A stretch of 45,107 nt of DNA from Sphingomonas sp. PAMC 26605 (GCF_000241485.1 NZ_JH584241.1:2622146-2667252); one strand, 5' to 3'; positions 24,106-32,840 are shown, numbered from the stretch's first letter. Program-made: numbers and translations. The notes: generated from the sequence alone by a model not told the origin.

Positions 24106-24579
24106 ATGGATGCGCAATTCGGGCTGACGCCAGTGATGGCCAGTCGCAAGCTGCAAGTGCTCGATTTCGCCAAGGCGTATTTCGTGCGTTGGGGCCGTTC
24201 GCCTAGCTACGGCGAGATCGCTCACGGTCTTAGCGTCAGCCGCGACACTGTGAAAAAGCACGTGGCCACGCTCACCCGCGAGGGGCTTATTCGCCGCGAG
24301 GCCGGCGATCGCCGCGGCATGTCGTTTCCCGAGCTCGAGGGGCGGCCTAGCATCGAGGAGGCGGCGCGGGTGCTCGCCCTGGCAGGCTGGAAGGTCAACA
24401 CCAGCGATCAGGCCGTGTCGATCGCGCAGCCCCTTACATTTCCTCCCCTCCCGCGCGTGCCCGAGCTCGGTCATACCTCCGCGTCAGAATTCGGGGGAAA
24501 TCATGTCGGACAGCAATCCAGCGCAGGCCAAGGTCATGCGGGCGATCATCGATCGCGAACACAAGAAGGCGCTGGCTGA
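24106..24579 (+). CDS. LexA-type winged-helix DNA-binding protein without peptidase domain
   Basis: 157 residues. The first 75 match the LexA DNA-binding domain pattern (KLQVLDFAKAYFVRWGRSPSYGEIAHGLSVSRDTVKKHVATLTREGLI). Where LexA has its cleavage site and serine protease, this protein has a proline-rich then low-complexity tail, the end of which overlaps the next gene. It may repress or activate phage genes, or sense LexA sites without being cleaved. The start ATG is the first in frame; no strong ribosome site is visible. Confidence 0.65.
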   Translation: MDAQFGLTPVMASRKLQVLDFAKAYFVRWGRSPSYGEIAHGLSVSRDTVKKHVATLTREGLIRREAGDRRGMSFPELEGRPSIEEAARVLALAGWKVNTSDQAVSIAQPLTFPPLPRVPELGHTSASEFGGNHVGQQSSAGQGHAGDHRSRTQEGAG

Positions 24580-25282
24580 GCGCGAGGCTGCGAAGGCCGC
24601 GATACCAGCACCAGAGCCGCGCGGCGTCGGTTGGTCGACCAAGGCGCCGAAACGGCGCAAGCGATCGGAGCTCGAGAAGAGCATCGCCGACGACGTCGAG
24701 CTCAACCGCCGGCGCTGGGCGCACAACCACCCGGACATCGCCGGCAGTGAGCGCGCGCTGCGGAAGGGCCGCGCTGAGATGCACGAGCGCTGGGACCACA
24801 AGGCGCACGGGACACCCGAGACCCACGAGCACAACGCGCGCCGGCAGGACGGATCTCTGGCCCGCCTGTATATATCCGGCGGCATCGATGCCGAGCAGCT
24901 CGCCTCGGCGGTCGAGATCGCCACGGTCGCCGAGCGGATCAGCGCGGCCGTCGAGGTGCGGACCTCGAGCGCCGAGCAACGCGTCGACAAATCCCGCAAC
25001 GGCGACGACACCTTCTACGAGAAGCTCGGCACAGTGCGACGCGAGATGGCCTATTCGCAATGGCGTCGCGAGGTGCGCGGCCCGATCGCCGCGGTACTGG
25101 AAATGGTTGTCGGCGAAACGGTCGGCTTCACGGTCGTCGCCCAGCGCTATCGGATGCACAATCGCCGCGCCAAGCAGCTGCTGATCGATGCGCTGGATCT
25201 CTGGCCGGAGATCTACGGCCGGATCTGCAAGCAGGTCGATGGCGCGGCTCTCGACCGCGCCCACGCCAGCATTCTTGGATAA
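24503..25282 (+). CDS. Putative phage late regulator with C-terminal HTH
   Basis: 259 residues; ATG 24503 follows a good ribosome site (GGGGGAAA). The N-terminal half is charged and probably disordered (KRRKRSELEKSI). The C-terminal 90 residues include GETVGFTVVAQRYRMHNRRAKQLLIDALDLW, which looks like a DNA-binding HTH. Its place just before the late genes is that of antiterminator or late-activator genes, and two hairpins lie immediately downstream. No named family can be assigned. Confidence 0.55.
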   Translation: MSDSNPAQAKVMRAIIDREHKKALAEREAAKAAIPAPEPRGVGWSTKAPKRRKRSELEKSIADDVELNRRRWAHNHPDIAGSERALRKGRAEMHERWDHKAHGTPETHEHNARRQDGSLARLYISGGIDAEQLASAVEIATVAERISAAVEVRTSSAEQRVDKSRNGDDTFYEKLGTVRREMAYSQWRREVRGPIAAVLEMVVGETVGFTVVAQRYRMHNRRAKQLLIDALDLWPEIYGRICKQVDGAALDRAHASILG

Positions 25283-25312
25283 TCTGCAGGGGGCTTACAA
25301 AAACTCCCCTCG

Positions 25313-25394
25313 GAAATGGCCACGCAACCTGCCATTTCGACCCCGCGACAATTGCGCCTGACGCCGACCGCCTTCCCCCCGGGCCGGTCGGCGT
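25313..25394. terminator. Two tandem hairpins before the small late genes
   Basis: Two stems lie in the 134-base gap after the putative regulator: GAAATGGC (25313-25320) with GCCATTTC (25331-25338), and ACGCCGACCG (25361-25370) with CGGTCGGCGT (25385-25394). No T-run follows, so these are not classic terminators. They may be a rho-type or regulated stop for late transcription, or mRNA processing signals. Confidence 0.4.
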
Positions 25395-25416
25395 TCCCGT
25401 ATCTGGAGCGCTTCCC

Positions 25417-25596
25417 ATGCCCCAGCCGCGCGTCTCCATTGCTGACCAGCTCGAGCGCCTAACGCCCGACTGGGATCGGCTGGTGCACGACGCCCGGCTG
25501 GGGCGCCCGGGCCATACGGACTTCGAGGATCTCGAAGAGCGAGCACAGCTGCTCGCCCGCGCGATTGTCGCACCATTTCGTGGAGACCGCCGTTGA
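25417..25596 (+). CDS. Small hypothetical phage protein
   Basis: 59 residues; ATG 25417 with GGAG about eight bases before. Charged and helical (DQLERLTPDWDRLVHDARLG). The stop overlaps the TTG of the next gene. No family recognised. Confidence 0.6.
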   Translation: MPQPRVSIADQLERLTPDWDRLVHDARLGRPGHTDFEDLEERAQLLARAIVAPFRGDRR

Positions 25597-25790
25597 TCGA
25601 CCTGACGTCGTTGCGCACCTTCATTGCGGGCCTGAACGGCGACAAGGCCGAGATCTCGAAAGCCAGCCTAGTCGCGATCGAGCGCGAGCTCACCGCAGCG
25701 CGGACCGCTGCGGCGCACGCTGGCGCCAATCGTGGCATCCTCGGCGTCGTCGACGAGCTGCTCGCGCCTCGCGACGCAGCGGCTGCGTGA
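25593..25790 (+). CDS. Small hypothetical phage protein
   Basis: 65 residues from a TTG start in a TTGA overlap with the previous stop. Helical, alanine-rich (SLVAIERELTAARTAAAHAG) with an ILGVVDELLAP end; not recognised. Its stop overlaps a following GTG. Confidence 0.6.
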   Translation: MIDLTSLRTFIAGLNGDKAEISKASLVAIERELTAARTAAAHAGANRGILGVVDELLAPRDAAAA

Positions 25791-25942
25791 ACCGCCAGCT
25801 ATCGTCGCTCCTGGTCGGCGCTCGCGAGCGCCAGGCGGTCTCGCCGACATCGGCAATGCAAAGGCACATGCCAGCGGGTACCGACGGGGCATCGATCCCC
25901 GCCTGCGGTCTCCAACGCGCGGTTTTCCGCCAGATATTCTGA
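25787..25942 (+). CDS. Possible very small phage protein
   Basis: 51 residues from a GTG start in a GTGA overlap with the preceding stop. The composition (LLVGARERQAVSP, ACGLQRAVF) is weakly protein-like, so the overlap is the main support. Downstream a 7-bp stem, GGCGGAG (25947-25953) with CTCCGCC (25959-25965), precedes the next gene. Confidence 0.4.
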   Translation: MNRQLSSLLVGARERQAVSPTSAMQRHMPAGTDGASIPACGLQRAVFRQIF

Positions 25943-25981
25943 ACGGGGCGGAGGGGTTCTCCGCCATTCCTGGAGCCTAAA

Positions 25982-26155
25982 ATGCGACAGACCTCTCTGC
26001 TCCTCTGCGCGGCTGCGATGGCATCTTGTGCCACAGTGGCCACGGCCTCGGCGGTTGACCGCCAGCCCCGCGACGTCCAGCCGATGCCGCCCGGACAAGA
26101 TACCCGGCAGCAGCGCCGGGCCCGCGAGCGCCGCATGCTGAAGCGCCTGGCGTGA
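25982..26155 (+). CDS. Small exported phage protein
   Basis: 57 residues; ATG 25982 with GGAG six bases upstream. The N-terminus MRQTSLLLCAAAMASCATVA has a signal-peptide or lipoprotein character (a cysteine follows AMAS), then a short basic, glutamine-rich tail. In a phage this could be a spanin-like or entry-exclusion lipoprotein, but the tail is too short to name. The stop overlaps the Gam gene's GTG. Confidence 0.55.
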   Translation: MRQTSLLLCAAAMASCATVATASAVDRQPRDVQPMPPGQDTRQQRRARERRMLKRLA

Positions 26156-26685
26156 CCAAGCCGAGCTTCAAGCCGCCGCGCGCGCCGCGCACCGCCGAGC
26201 ATGCCACAGAGTTGCTCGAGCGCGTCTCCCGCCTCGATGGTGAAGCGGCGACGATCGCCAGCAACCGCGATGCAGCGATCGCCGCTACCAACGCCGTCGC
26301 GGACTCCCTGCTGTTGCCTGTGCTCGAGGAGCGGTCGGCGGTCGCCGGCGTGCTCGAGGCGTGGTGGAGCAAGGATGGTAAGTCGCTGCTGACCGGCAAG
26401 CGGAAGACCGTCGAGCTGGGCGGCTGCATGATCGGCACCAAGGCGGCTTCCACCTCGCTGACCTTCACAGCCGACGACTTCGAAGCGGCGGTCAGGGCCT
26501 TGCAGGCCGAGCGCTGGGCCAAGCCCTACGTCAGCACCAAGGTGTCGGTCGACAAGGCAGCCACCAAGAAGGCGCTCGAGGGCAAGCACGGCGAGCAGCT
26601 GCGCACGCTCGGGTTCGGCACCAGCGGCGGCGCCGACGTCTTCGTGCTCACCACGGTCGCCCAGGCCGGCACCGTCGCCGCCTGA
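26152..26685 (+). CDS. Gam-like host-nuclease inhibitor
   Basis: 177 residues, GTG start in a GTGA overlap. The layout fits the Mu-type Gam family, which binds DNA ends like Ku and shields them from RecBCD-type nucleases: a long N-terminal helix (HATELLERVSRLDGEAATI), then a beta core (KTVELGGCMIGTK) and a C-terminal helix pair. It would protect linear phage DNA during entry or replication. It sits just before HNH and terminase rather than in the early operon, which is a little unusual. Confidence 0.75.
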   Translation: MTKPSFKPPRAPRTAEHATELLERVSRLDGEAATIASNRDAAIAATNAVADSLLLPVLEERSAVAGVLEAWWSKDGKSLLTGKRKTVELGGCMIGTKAASTSLTFTADDFEAAVRALQAERWAKPYVSTKVSVDKAATKKALEGKHGEQLRTLGFGTSGGADVFVLTTVAQAGTVAA

Positions 26686-26690
26686 CGCCG

Positions 26691-27017
26691 GTGCGCAAGG
26701 TCGAGCGACTCCGCGGCAGGGCAGGGCAGGCGCAACGCCTGCGACGCCTGCGTCGCACCAATGGCCTTTGCGAGATGTGCTTGGCCAACGGCCGCACCAC
26801 CGAGGCCACTCGAGTCGATCATATCAAGCCGCTCGACCATGGCGGCAGCGACGAGGATTCGAACACCCGCAACCTTTGCCAGCCTCATCACCTCGAGGTG
26901 ACGGCTGAGCAGTTCGGGCATCAGCGCAAGGCGGGCAAGCGCGGCTGCGACGCAAGCGGCCGACCGCTCGATCCCAACCACCCGTGGAAGCACGGAAAAG
27001 CGCGGCAACCGGGCTGA
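26691..27017 (+). CDS. HNH endonuclease (terminase-associated)
   Basis: 108 residues from GTG 26691, five bases after the Gam stop. The HNH metal-finger pattern is clear: CEMC, DHIKPLDHGGSDEDSNTRNLCQPHH. HNH proteins next to the terminase genes of HK97-like phages help cut the cohesive ends during packaging. Position and sequence support that role here. Confidence 0.85.
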   Translation: MRKVERLRGRAGQAQRLRRLRRTNGLCEMCLANGRTTEATRVDHIKPLDHGGSDEDSNTRNLCQPHHLEVTAEQFGHQRKAGKRGCDASGRPLDPNHPWKHGKARQPG

Positions 27018-27180
27018 TCTGGGCTCGAAATGGCACGGATCATGCCCGGCAGCCCGCTGCGGGCGCCGCGGCGGCCCCCCGGGGGGTCGAAAGTCAGCGA
27101 GCCGGGTCGCCGGACACCGCTTGCAACCCCCGTGTGCATTGATCGCGTTTTCAAAGTAAAAAGTTCGGGAGAAACGGGTC
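27018..27180. other. Gap between HNH and terminase; candidate cos region
   Basis: 163 bases with no gene. It carries a perfect palindrome CCCCCCGGGGGG (27075-27086) in a very GC-rich stretch, then an AT-rich leader with GGGAGAAA before the terminase start. In cos phages of this kind the cohesive-end site lies near HNH and the small terminase, so this is a candidate. Nothing in the sequence proves it. Confidence 0.35.
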
Positions 27181-27615
27181 ATGGCGAAGCGACCCGTCAC
27201 CGCTTCCGGCATCGTCGAGCCGGCATGGAAAGTCCTTCTGCCGACCCCGGCCGAGCGCAAGATCGCGGCTGAGCATTGGCGCCGCATCACCGAGGAGATG
27301 AGCAGCCGCGAGACGCTGTCCACCTCGAACGGCCACGCGCTTCAGCGCCTGGTGCTCGCCTACTTGGTGTATGATCGCTGCTCGCGCCAAGTCGCCGACG
27401 ACGGCATCGTGACCGAACCGAGCGCCGACAACCCGAAGGCGATCGCGCGCCTCTCGATCTATTTCAAGGCGATGCGCGAAGCCGAGAACACGGCCGAGCG
27501 CCTCGAGGCGCAGTTGGGGCTCTCGCCCGGGCGTCGCGCCAAGGTCGCGAAGGTGACGAAGCCGCGCGACCGGAGCGCGAGCGCCGATGCCTTCCTCGGT
27601 TCCCGTACGGGCTGA
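27181..27615 (+). CDS. Phage terminase small subunit (P27 family)
   Basis: 144 residues. The pattern PAWKVLLPTPAERKIAAEHW, then NGHALQRLVLAYLVYDRCSRQV and LGLSPGRRAKVAK fits the P27-type small terminase, which recognises the packaging site and stimulates the large subunit. Start ATG 27181 has GGGAGAAA about seven bases upstream. The large-subunit gene starts 29 bases before its end. Confidence 0.85.
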   Translation: MAKRPVTASGIVEPAWKVLLPTPAERKIAAEHWRRITEEMSSRETLSTSNGHALQRLVLAYLVYDRCSRQVADDGIVTEPSADNPKAIARLSIYFKAMREAENTAERLEAQLGLSPGRRAKVAKVTKPRDRSASADAFLGSRTG

Positions 27616-29443
27616 CGCCCCCGGGGAGATCGACCCGACCACCCGCTGGGCGCAGGCGGCCGTTCGGGGCGACTTCCCGGTCGGCGACTTTGTCCGGGGC
27701 TCGGCCGAGCGACACCTCCGCGATCTCCGCGATGCGGAGACACGAGGCTACTTCTTCCGCCCTGAGCTCGCCCAGCGCGCTTTGGATTTCTTCCCGTCGG
27801 TCTTCACGATCACCGACGGCCCTGCAGCGGGGAAGCCGTTCCACCTGCTGCCCTACCATGTGTTCGCCGTCGGCTCGCTTATGGGGTGGGTCAACGCGGA
27901 CGGGCGATGGCGCTTCCGATCGGCTTGGATCGAGACCGGCAAGGGGCAAGCGAAGTCGCCGTTGATGGGCGGGCTCGGCCTCTACGCGATGGGCTGGTGT
28001 GGCTTCCCGCGCAGTCAGGTCTACGCGATCGGCGGCGACAAGAACACGGCCAACGTCCTATTCCAGGATGCCGTAGCGATGTGCCGGGCGCAGGTGCCCG
28101 GGTACGACGAGGGCGAGACGCTAGAGGGGCTCGGGCACGTTAAGATCGGCGGCGTCGGCAAGAACGCCCACACAATCGAGCATCCAGCCAGCCAGTCGTT
28201 CTTCCTGCCGCTCGCCAGCGGCGAGAACCAATCGGGGCCGCGGCCACGCATGGTGCTTGCCGACGAAATTCACGAGTTCAAGACCGACGCGCAGATCGAG
28301 ATCTGGCGTCGAGCCATCACCAAGGTGGCAGGCTCGGCGATGATGATCCTGGGCACGAACACTGCGGCGATCTCGAGCCATGTCGGCAACGGCTACTCCG
28401 AGGTCTACCAGGAGATCGCGACCGGCAAGAAGCGGGATGACACCGCCTTCAGCCTCGTGTTCCGCGTCGACAAGAAAGACCGGGAAACGGTCTTCACCAA
28501 CGAGGCCGTTTGGCAGAAATCTCTGCCAGCGCTCGGTATCACCTATCCGGTCGCGAATATCCGCGAGGAGGTCCAGACCGCAAAGACCAGGCTGTCGACC
28601 GCATCGTCGGTCAAGCGCCTGTATTTCGGGATCCCGACCGGTGCGGCTGACTTCTGGATCGACGAGGAGAAGTTCGCGGCGGTCCTCGGCCCGGTCGATG
28701 ACGCGGCGATCGCGGCGCTGAAGGGCTGCCGGTGCTGGCTGTCGCTGGATCTGTCGAAGAAGAACGATCTCACCGCGCTCACCGCCACCTGGTTGGACGG
28801 CGCCGGCGTGCTTTGGCAGAAGACCTGGTACTGGACGACGCAGGACGGCTTGGCTGACCGGGCGAAGACCGACAACGCGCCGTATGAGGAATGGGTCGAG
28901 GCCGGGCACTTGGTCGCAGTCCCGGGCGCGACGATCGACAAGAGCTTCGTAGCCGCCCAGGTCGCGCGGATCTGCGCGGAGCACAATGTCGTCGAGCTGG
29001 TGTTCGATCCGGCCCAGTTCGCCGACTTCGAGACCGCATGCGAGGAAATCGCGTTCCCGGCGTGGAAATTTGAAGGACCGGACAAGCCCGAGGGCACCGG
29101 CCTCAAGATGGTTCGGCACGCGCAGGGGGTGAAGGTGGTCTTCGAAGACCGTCAGCACTGTATGCCGCGGTCGATCGAGCGGTTCGAGGATCGCATCCTC
29201 AAGCAAACGATCGTCATCGACGATTCGCCGGTCACCTACAGCTGCGCGGCCAACGCCGCGATGGCGACCGATGGCCAGGCCAACCGGGCTTTCGACAAGA
29301 AACGCTCGCGCGGGAAAATTGACGGCATCGTCACCTGCGCGATGGGCGCCGGTGCGGCCGACAATATCGAGCTCGAAGGGACGAAGTACGATGGCAAGTT
29401 CTTCGTCGACCTCGATGACGATGATGACGAGGATCCTCTGTGA
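27587..29443 (+). CDS. Phage terminase large subunit
   Basis: 618-residue packaging motor and nuclease, HK97/P27-partner type. The ATPase part has the variant Walker A GKGQAKS (118-124) and Walker B MVLADE (acidic pair 226-227). The nuclease part begins near residue 385 with LSLDLSKKNDLTAL, followed by ELVFDPAQF. Start ATG 27587 overlaps the small subunit; the stop overlaps the portal GTG as GTGA. Length and motif order are standard. Confidence 0.93.
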   Translation: MPSSVPVRADAPGEIDPTTRWAQAAVRGDFPVGDFVRGSAERHLRDLRDAETRGYFFRPELAQRALDFFPSVFTITDGPAAGKPFHLLPYHVFAVGSLMGWVNADGRWRFRSAWIETGKGQAKSPLMGGLGLYAMGWCGFPRSQVYAIGGDKNTANVLFQDAVAMCRAQVPGYDEGETLEGLGHVKIGGVGKNAHTIEHPASQSFFLPLASGENQSGPRPRMVLADEIHEFKTDAQIEIWRRAITKVAGSAMMILGTNTAAISSHVGNGYSEVYQEIATGKKRDDTAFSLVFRVDKKDRETVFTNEAVWQKSLPALGITYPVANIREEVQTAKTRLSTASSVKRLYFGIPTGAADFWIDEEKFAAVLGPVDDAAIAALKGCRCWLSLDLSKKNDLTALTATWLDGAGVLWQKTWYWTTQDGLADRAKTDNAPYEEWVEAGHLVAVPGATIDKSFVAAQVARICAEHNVVELVFDPAQFADFETACEEIAFPAWKFEGPDKPEGTGLKMVRHAQGVKVVFEDRQHCMPRSIERFEDRILKQTIVIDDSPVTYSCAANAAMATDGQANRAFDKKRSRGKIDGIVTCAMGAGAADNIELEGTKYDGKFFVDLDDDDDEDPL

Positions 29444-30756
29444 GCGTTGACGGCTACAAGCTCTCGCCGCGCGCGGCCGCGGCCGAGGCGCGCCGCGGCG
29501 GCGCTGTGCAGAACGCCGTCGAGAGCGCGCCGCTGATCGCCGGCGGCGAAATGTTCGAATGGTTCGGGAGCGGCCAGCGCGCGGCTGGAATGAACGTCAC
29601 GCCGGAAACGGCGATGCGGTCGACCGCGGTGTGGCGGTGCGTCACGCTGATCTCGGGCGCGCTGATGTCACAGGCGCTGGGCGTCTTTCGGGTGACCGAC
29701 AAGGGCGAGCTGGTCCGGGACTACGGCCATGCGTACAATCGCTTCCTGTCGGTCGAGCCCAACGAGGAAATGTCGGGCCCGACGTTCGTCGAGAATCAGG
29801 CAATCCAGATGCTGCTTCGCGGCAACGGCTACGGCCTGATGCGCCAGGCGCGCAACGGCACCCTGACCGATATCGACTTCTACTTTGCGGCGCGCGTGCT
29901 ACCGTTTCGCTCTGCCGACCGCTCGATCTGGTACCGGTTCACCAACGAGGACGGCACGACCGAGGATCATCATTCCTCCTACGTGCTGCACTTCAAGGGC
30001 CCCGGGCTGAGCATCGACGGGATCCGTGCGCTTTCCCCGATCTCGCACCACGCCCAGTCGGTCGGGATCAGCCTCGCTACCCGCGATTACGAAGCCGGGC
30101 AGTTCGAGCGCGGGCTCATGACCAACGATTTCTTCCAGTTTCCGAATGGCGTCACCACCGAACAACGGCGCGACTTCAAGGAGTATCTGCGCAAGAAGGC
30201 CCAGGGTGTTGCGAACGCGCACAACCCCCTGCTGCTCGAGCAAGGCGCCGAGTGGAAGCGGGTCGCGGTCACCGCGAAAGACGCGCAGCTGCTCGAGTTG
30301 CTGCAATATTCCGTGGTCGACGTCTGCCGGATCTACGGCGTGCCGCCAAACATGGCCGGCGAAACATCGGGCACTTCGAATTGGGGCACCGGCGTCGAGC
30401 AGCAGACGATCGGCTTCGATCGCTGGACGATGCTGCCGCACAAGAAGCGCATCGCCGCCGAATACACCCGCAAGCTCTTTCCTGTCGTCGGCGCGCGCGT
30501 GTCGCCCTTCGTGGTGTGGTGGGACGACGACTTCCTGCTCTCCGGCGATAGCAAGGCGATCGCCGCCTATCTGCGCGCCGCGCTCGGCGGAAACCAGCTG
30601 CCCGGCTGGATCAGCCAGAACGAAGCGCGTCGCAAGGTGAACCTCCCGCCCGTGCCGGATGGCGACGAGATCTACCAGCCAACCGGCGCGCCGGCAGCGC
30701 CTGGCGCGCCGGCTGCCGAACCCGAAGAGGAACCCACCGATGCGCAAGCTGCTTAA
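29440..30756 (+). CDS. Phage portal protein (HK97 family)
   Basis: 438 residues forming the dodecameric DNA gate at the capsid vertex. Family features include TAVWRCVTLISGALMSQ near residue 65, NGYGLMRQARNGT, and the late VVDVCRIYGVPPNMAG region with the stem helix. GTG start in a GTGA overlap with the terminase. The tail after 400 is alanine/proline-rich. The protease gene begins 17 bases before its stop. Confidence 0.92.
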   Translation: MSVDGYKLSPRAAAAEARRGGAVQNAVESAPLIAGGEMFEWFGSGQRAAGMNVTPETAMRSTAVWRCVTLISGALMSQALGVFRVTDKGELVRDYGHAYNRFLSVEPNEEMSGPTFVENQAIQMLLRGNGYGLMRQARNGTLTDIDFYFAARVLPFRSADRSIWYRFTNEDGTTEDHHSSYVLHFKGPGLSIDGIRALSPISHHAQSVGISLATRDYEAGQFERGLMTNDFFQFPNGVTTEQRRDFKEYLRKKAQGVANAHNPLLLEQGAEWKRVAVTAKDAQLLELLQYSVVDVCRIYGVPPNMAGETSGTSNWGTGVEQQTIGFDRWTMLPHKKRIAAEYTRKLFPVVGARVSPFVVWWDDDFLLSGDSKAIAAYLRAALGGNQLPGWISQNEARRKVNLPPVPDGDEIYQPTGAPAAPGAPAAEPEEEPTDAQAA

Positions 30757-31462
30757 CCTCGCCCAGGACAACCGCGGGAAGGGTTCCGGCCTGCGCTCGG
30801 AGGCGACCGGCGCCGATACCACGACGGTCTATCTGTACGACGTAATCGACAGCTTTTGGGGGATCAACGCCGCCGACTTCGCGCGCGAGATCGCCGCGAT
30901 CACGACCCCGAACGTGGCGCTGCGCATCAATTGCCCCGGCGGCGATGTGTTCGAAGCACGCGCGATGATGACGGCGATCGCCGAGCATCCCGCCAATTTC
31001 ACCGCCAAGGTTGACGGGCTTGCGGCTTCGGCCGCGACCGCGATCACGCTCGCATGCGACACCGTCGAGATCGCCGACGGGGGTTTCTACATGATCCATC
31101 AGGCATGGACGTTCGCGATGGGCAATTCCGACGACATGACCGCGACGGCGGCGCTGCTCGGCAAGATCGATGACGTCCTCGTCGCGGGCTATGCCGGCAA
31201 GACCGGCAAGCCGAACGACGAAATCGCGGCGCTCATGCGTGCGGAGACCTGGTTCACGGCGCAGGAAGCAGTCGATGCCGGCTTTGCAGATGCCGTCACC
31301 GAATCGCCCGCCAAGAAGGCGAAGGCGCAGGCCAGCGCCTTCAACCTCGCGGCCTTCGCGAACACGCCGAAGTCACTCACCGAACAGGAGCCCGTCCTGG
31401 ACGAAACGATGCGCACGCGCTCGCTCGCCCGTCTCGGTCTGTACGAGCGAACGGCCGCGTAA
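30740..31462 (+). CDS. ClpP-like head maturation protease
   Basis: 240 residues. ClpP/S14-fold serine protease that trims the capsid scaffold: RINCPGGDVFEA, nucleophile Ser97 in GLAASAAT, and His120 in YMIHQAW, with an acidic residue near 144 (KIDD) as the likely third member. The start at 30740 is chosen because it begins the family N-terminus; the open frame starts earlier inside the portal gene. It is followed by a terminator-like hairpin before the capsid gene. Confidence 0.9.
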   Translation: MRKLLNLAQDNRGKGSGLRSEATGADTTTVYLYDVIDSFWGINAADFAREIAAITTPNVALRINCPGGDVFEARAMMTAIAEHPANFTAKVDGLAASAATAITLACDTVEIADGGFYMIHQAWTFAMGNSDDMTATAALLGKIDDVLVAGYAGKTGKPNDEIAALMRAETWFTAQEAVDAGFADAVTESPAKKAKAQASAFNLAAFANTPKSLTEQEPVLDETMRTRSLARLGLYERTAA

Positions 31463-31506
31463 GCAGCCGCTCAAACCCGGCGCCGGTCCCCCCGGTCGCC
31501 TTTCCG

Positions 31507-31538
31507 AAGCCTCGCCTCACCAGCGGGGCTTTTTCTTT
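31507..31538 (+). terminator. Intrinsic terminator between protease and capsid genes
   Basis: Stem AAGCCTCGC (31507-31515) with GCGGGGCTT (31523-31531), one G-T pair, then TTTTCTTT. It ends 12 bases before the capsid ATG and overlaps the capsid leader. In a late operon this would work as a partial or antiterminated stop, or as an mRNA 5' stabiliser for the most abundant protein. Confidence 0.7.
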
Positions 31539-31549
31539 GGAGACGACAC

Positions 31550-32806
31550 ATGATCAATATCAAGGCGCTCCGGGACCAGCGCGCCGCCAAGGCAACCGAA
31601 GCCCGCAACCTGCTCGACACCAACACCACGACCTATACCGCCGCGATCGGCGTGCAGGTCGACGCGATCTATGAAGAGATCGACCGCATCGACGAGCAGA
31701 TCGTGCGCGCCGAGCGCCAAGCGAAGATCGATGGCGATGCTGCAGCCGACGAAGGCAACCAGGAGCGCCAGCAGCAGGCGCTCAACGTCCTTTCGCCCGA
31801 CGAGCGCGCGAAAGCGATCGCCTACAACGCCGCATTCCGCAATTTCCTGGTGCGCGGCGAGCGCGGTCTTACCAATGACGAGATCACCCTGCTCGTCGCC
31901 GGTCGTCCGCAGAACGCACAGTCCGGTCAGCAGTCGAACGGCGCGGCGGGCGGCTATCTCGTGCCGACCGGTTGGGGCGGCGAGCTGCTCGAGGCGCTGA
32001 AGGCATTCGGCGGGATGCGCTCGGTCGCTACGGTCGTGCAGACCGCCGGCGGCAACCCGCTGCCGTGGCCGACGGTCGATGAAACCGGACAGGAAGGCGA
32101 GCTGGTCGCGGAAAATCAGCCGGCCAGCGCGCAGGACGCGTCCTTCGGCACGATCGATATCGGCGCTTTCAAGTTCAGCTCGAAGATCTTCACGATCCCG
32201 TTCGAGCTGCTCCAGGATCAGGGCCCCGGCATCGACATCGAGGCGTTCATCCGTCGCGCGGCAGCCACCCGCATCGCACGCATCCAGAACCGGATGTACA
32301 CGACCGGCACCGGCACCAATCAGCCGCGTGGCATCGTCACAGCGGCTGTCGCCGGCAAGGTCGGCATGACCGGGCAGACCGCGACCGTGCAGACCGACGA
32401 CCTGATCGACCTCGAGCATTCGGTCGATCCGGCCTATCGCGCGATGCCGGGCGTCGGCTGGATGTTCCACGACAACACGTTGCGCGTCCTCAAGAAGATG
32501 AAGGACAGCCAGAACCGGCCGCTCTGGATGCCGGGCTACACCACCAAGGAGCCGGATACCTTCAACGGCTACAAGTACACGATCAATCAGCAAATGCCGA
32601 CGATGGCGGCGAATGCGAAGTCGATCCTGTTCGGCGACATGTCGCAGTACATGATCCGCGACGTGATGGCGGTCACGCTGTTCCGCTTCGACGACAGCAC
32701 CTACACCTCGCGCGGCCAGGTCGGCTTCCTCGCCTGGGCCCGAGGCGACGGCGACCTGATGAGCGCCGGTCAGCCCGTCGCCTACTATCAGAACGCGGCC
32801 AGCTGA
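31550..32806 (+). CDS. HK97-type major capsid protein
   Basis: 418 residues. The first 100 or so form a coiled-coil delta/scaffold domain (LRDQRAAKATEARNLLDTNTTTYTAAI, EIDRIDEQIVRAERQ), which the preceding ClpP-like protease should remove. The capsid fold follows from about residue 120 (SNGAAGGYLVPTGWGGELLEAL) to the P-domain and A-domain motifs near FNGYKYTINQQMP and LFGDMSQYMIRD. Ribosome site GGAG lies about nine bases before the ATG. A hairpin precedes and another follows the gene. Confidence 0.93.
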   Translation: MINIKALRDQRAAKATEARNLLDTNTTTYTAAIGVQVDAIYEEIDRIDEQIVRAERQAKIDGDAAADEGNQERQQQALNVLSPDERAKAIAYNAAFRNFLVRGERGLTNDEITLLVAGRPQNAQSGQQSNGAAGGYLVPTGWGGELLEALKAFGGMRSVATVVQTAGGNPLPWPTVDETGQEGELVAENQPASAQDASFGTIDIGAFKFSSKIFTIPFELLQDQGPGIDIEAFIRRAAATRIARIQNRMYTTGTGTNQPRGIVTAAVAGKVGMTGQTATVQTDDLIDLEHSVDPAYRAMPGVGWMFHDNTLRVLKKMKDSQNRPLWMPGYTTKEPDTFNGYKYTINQQMPTMAANAKSILFGDMSQYMIRDVMAVTLFRFDDSTYTSRGQVGFLAWARGDGDLMSAGQPVAYYQNAAS

Positions 32807-32815
32807 GCCGATCCA

Positions 32816-32840
32816 CGCCGACGCGCTCCGCGCGTCGGCG
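32816..32840 (+). terminator. Hairpin after the capsid gene
   Basis: Perfect 10-bp stem CGCCGACGCG (32816-32825) with CGCGTCGGCG (32831-32840), loop CTCCG, ten bases past the capsid stop. No T-run, so it more likely protects the 3' end of a capsid mRNA than ends transcription by itself. Confidence 0.5.

Noticed and set aside
28121..29206. 361-codon minus-strand frame in the terminase gene
   Set aside because: Antisense shadow; the terminase reading has clear ATPase and nuclease motifs.
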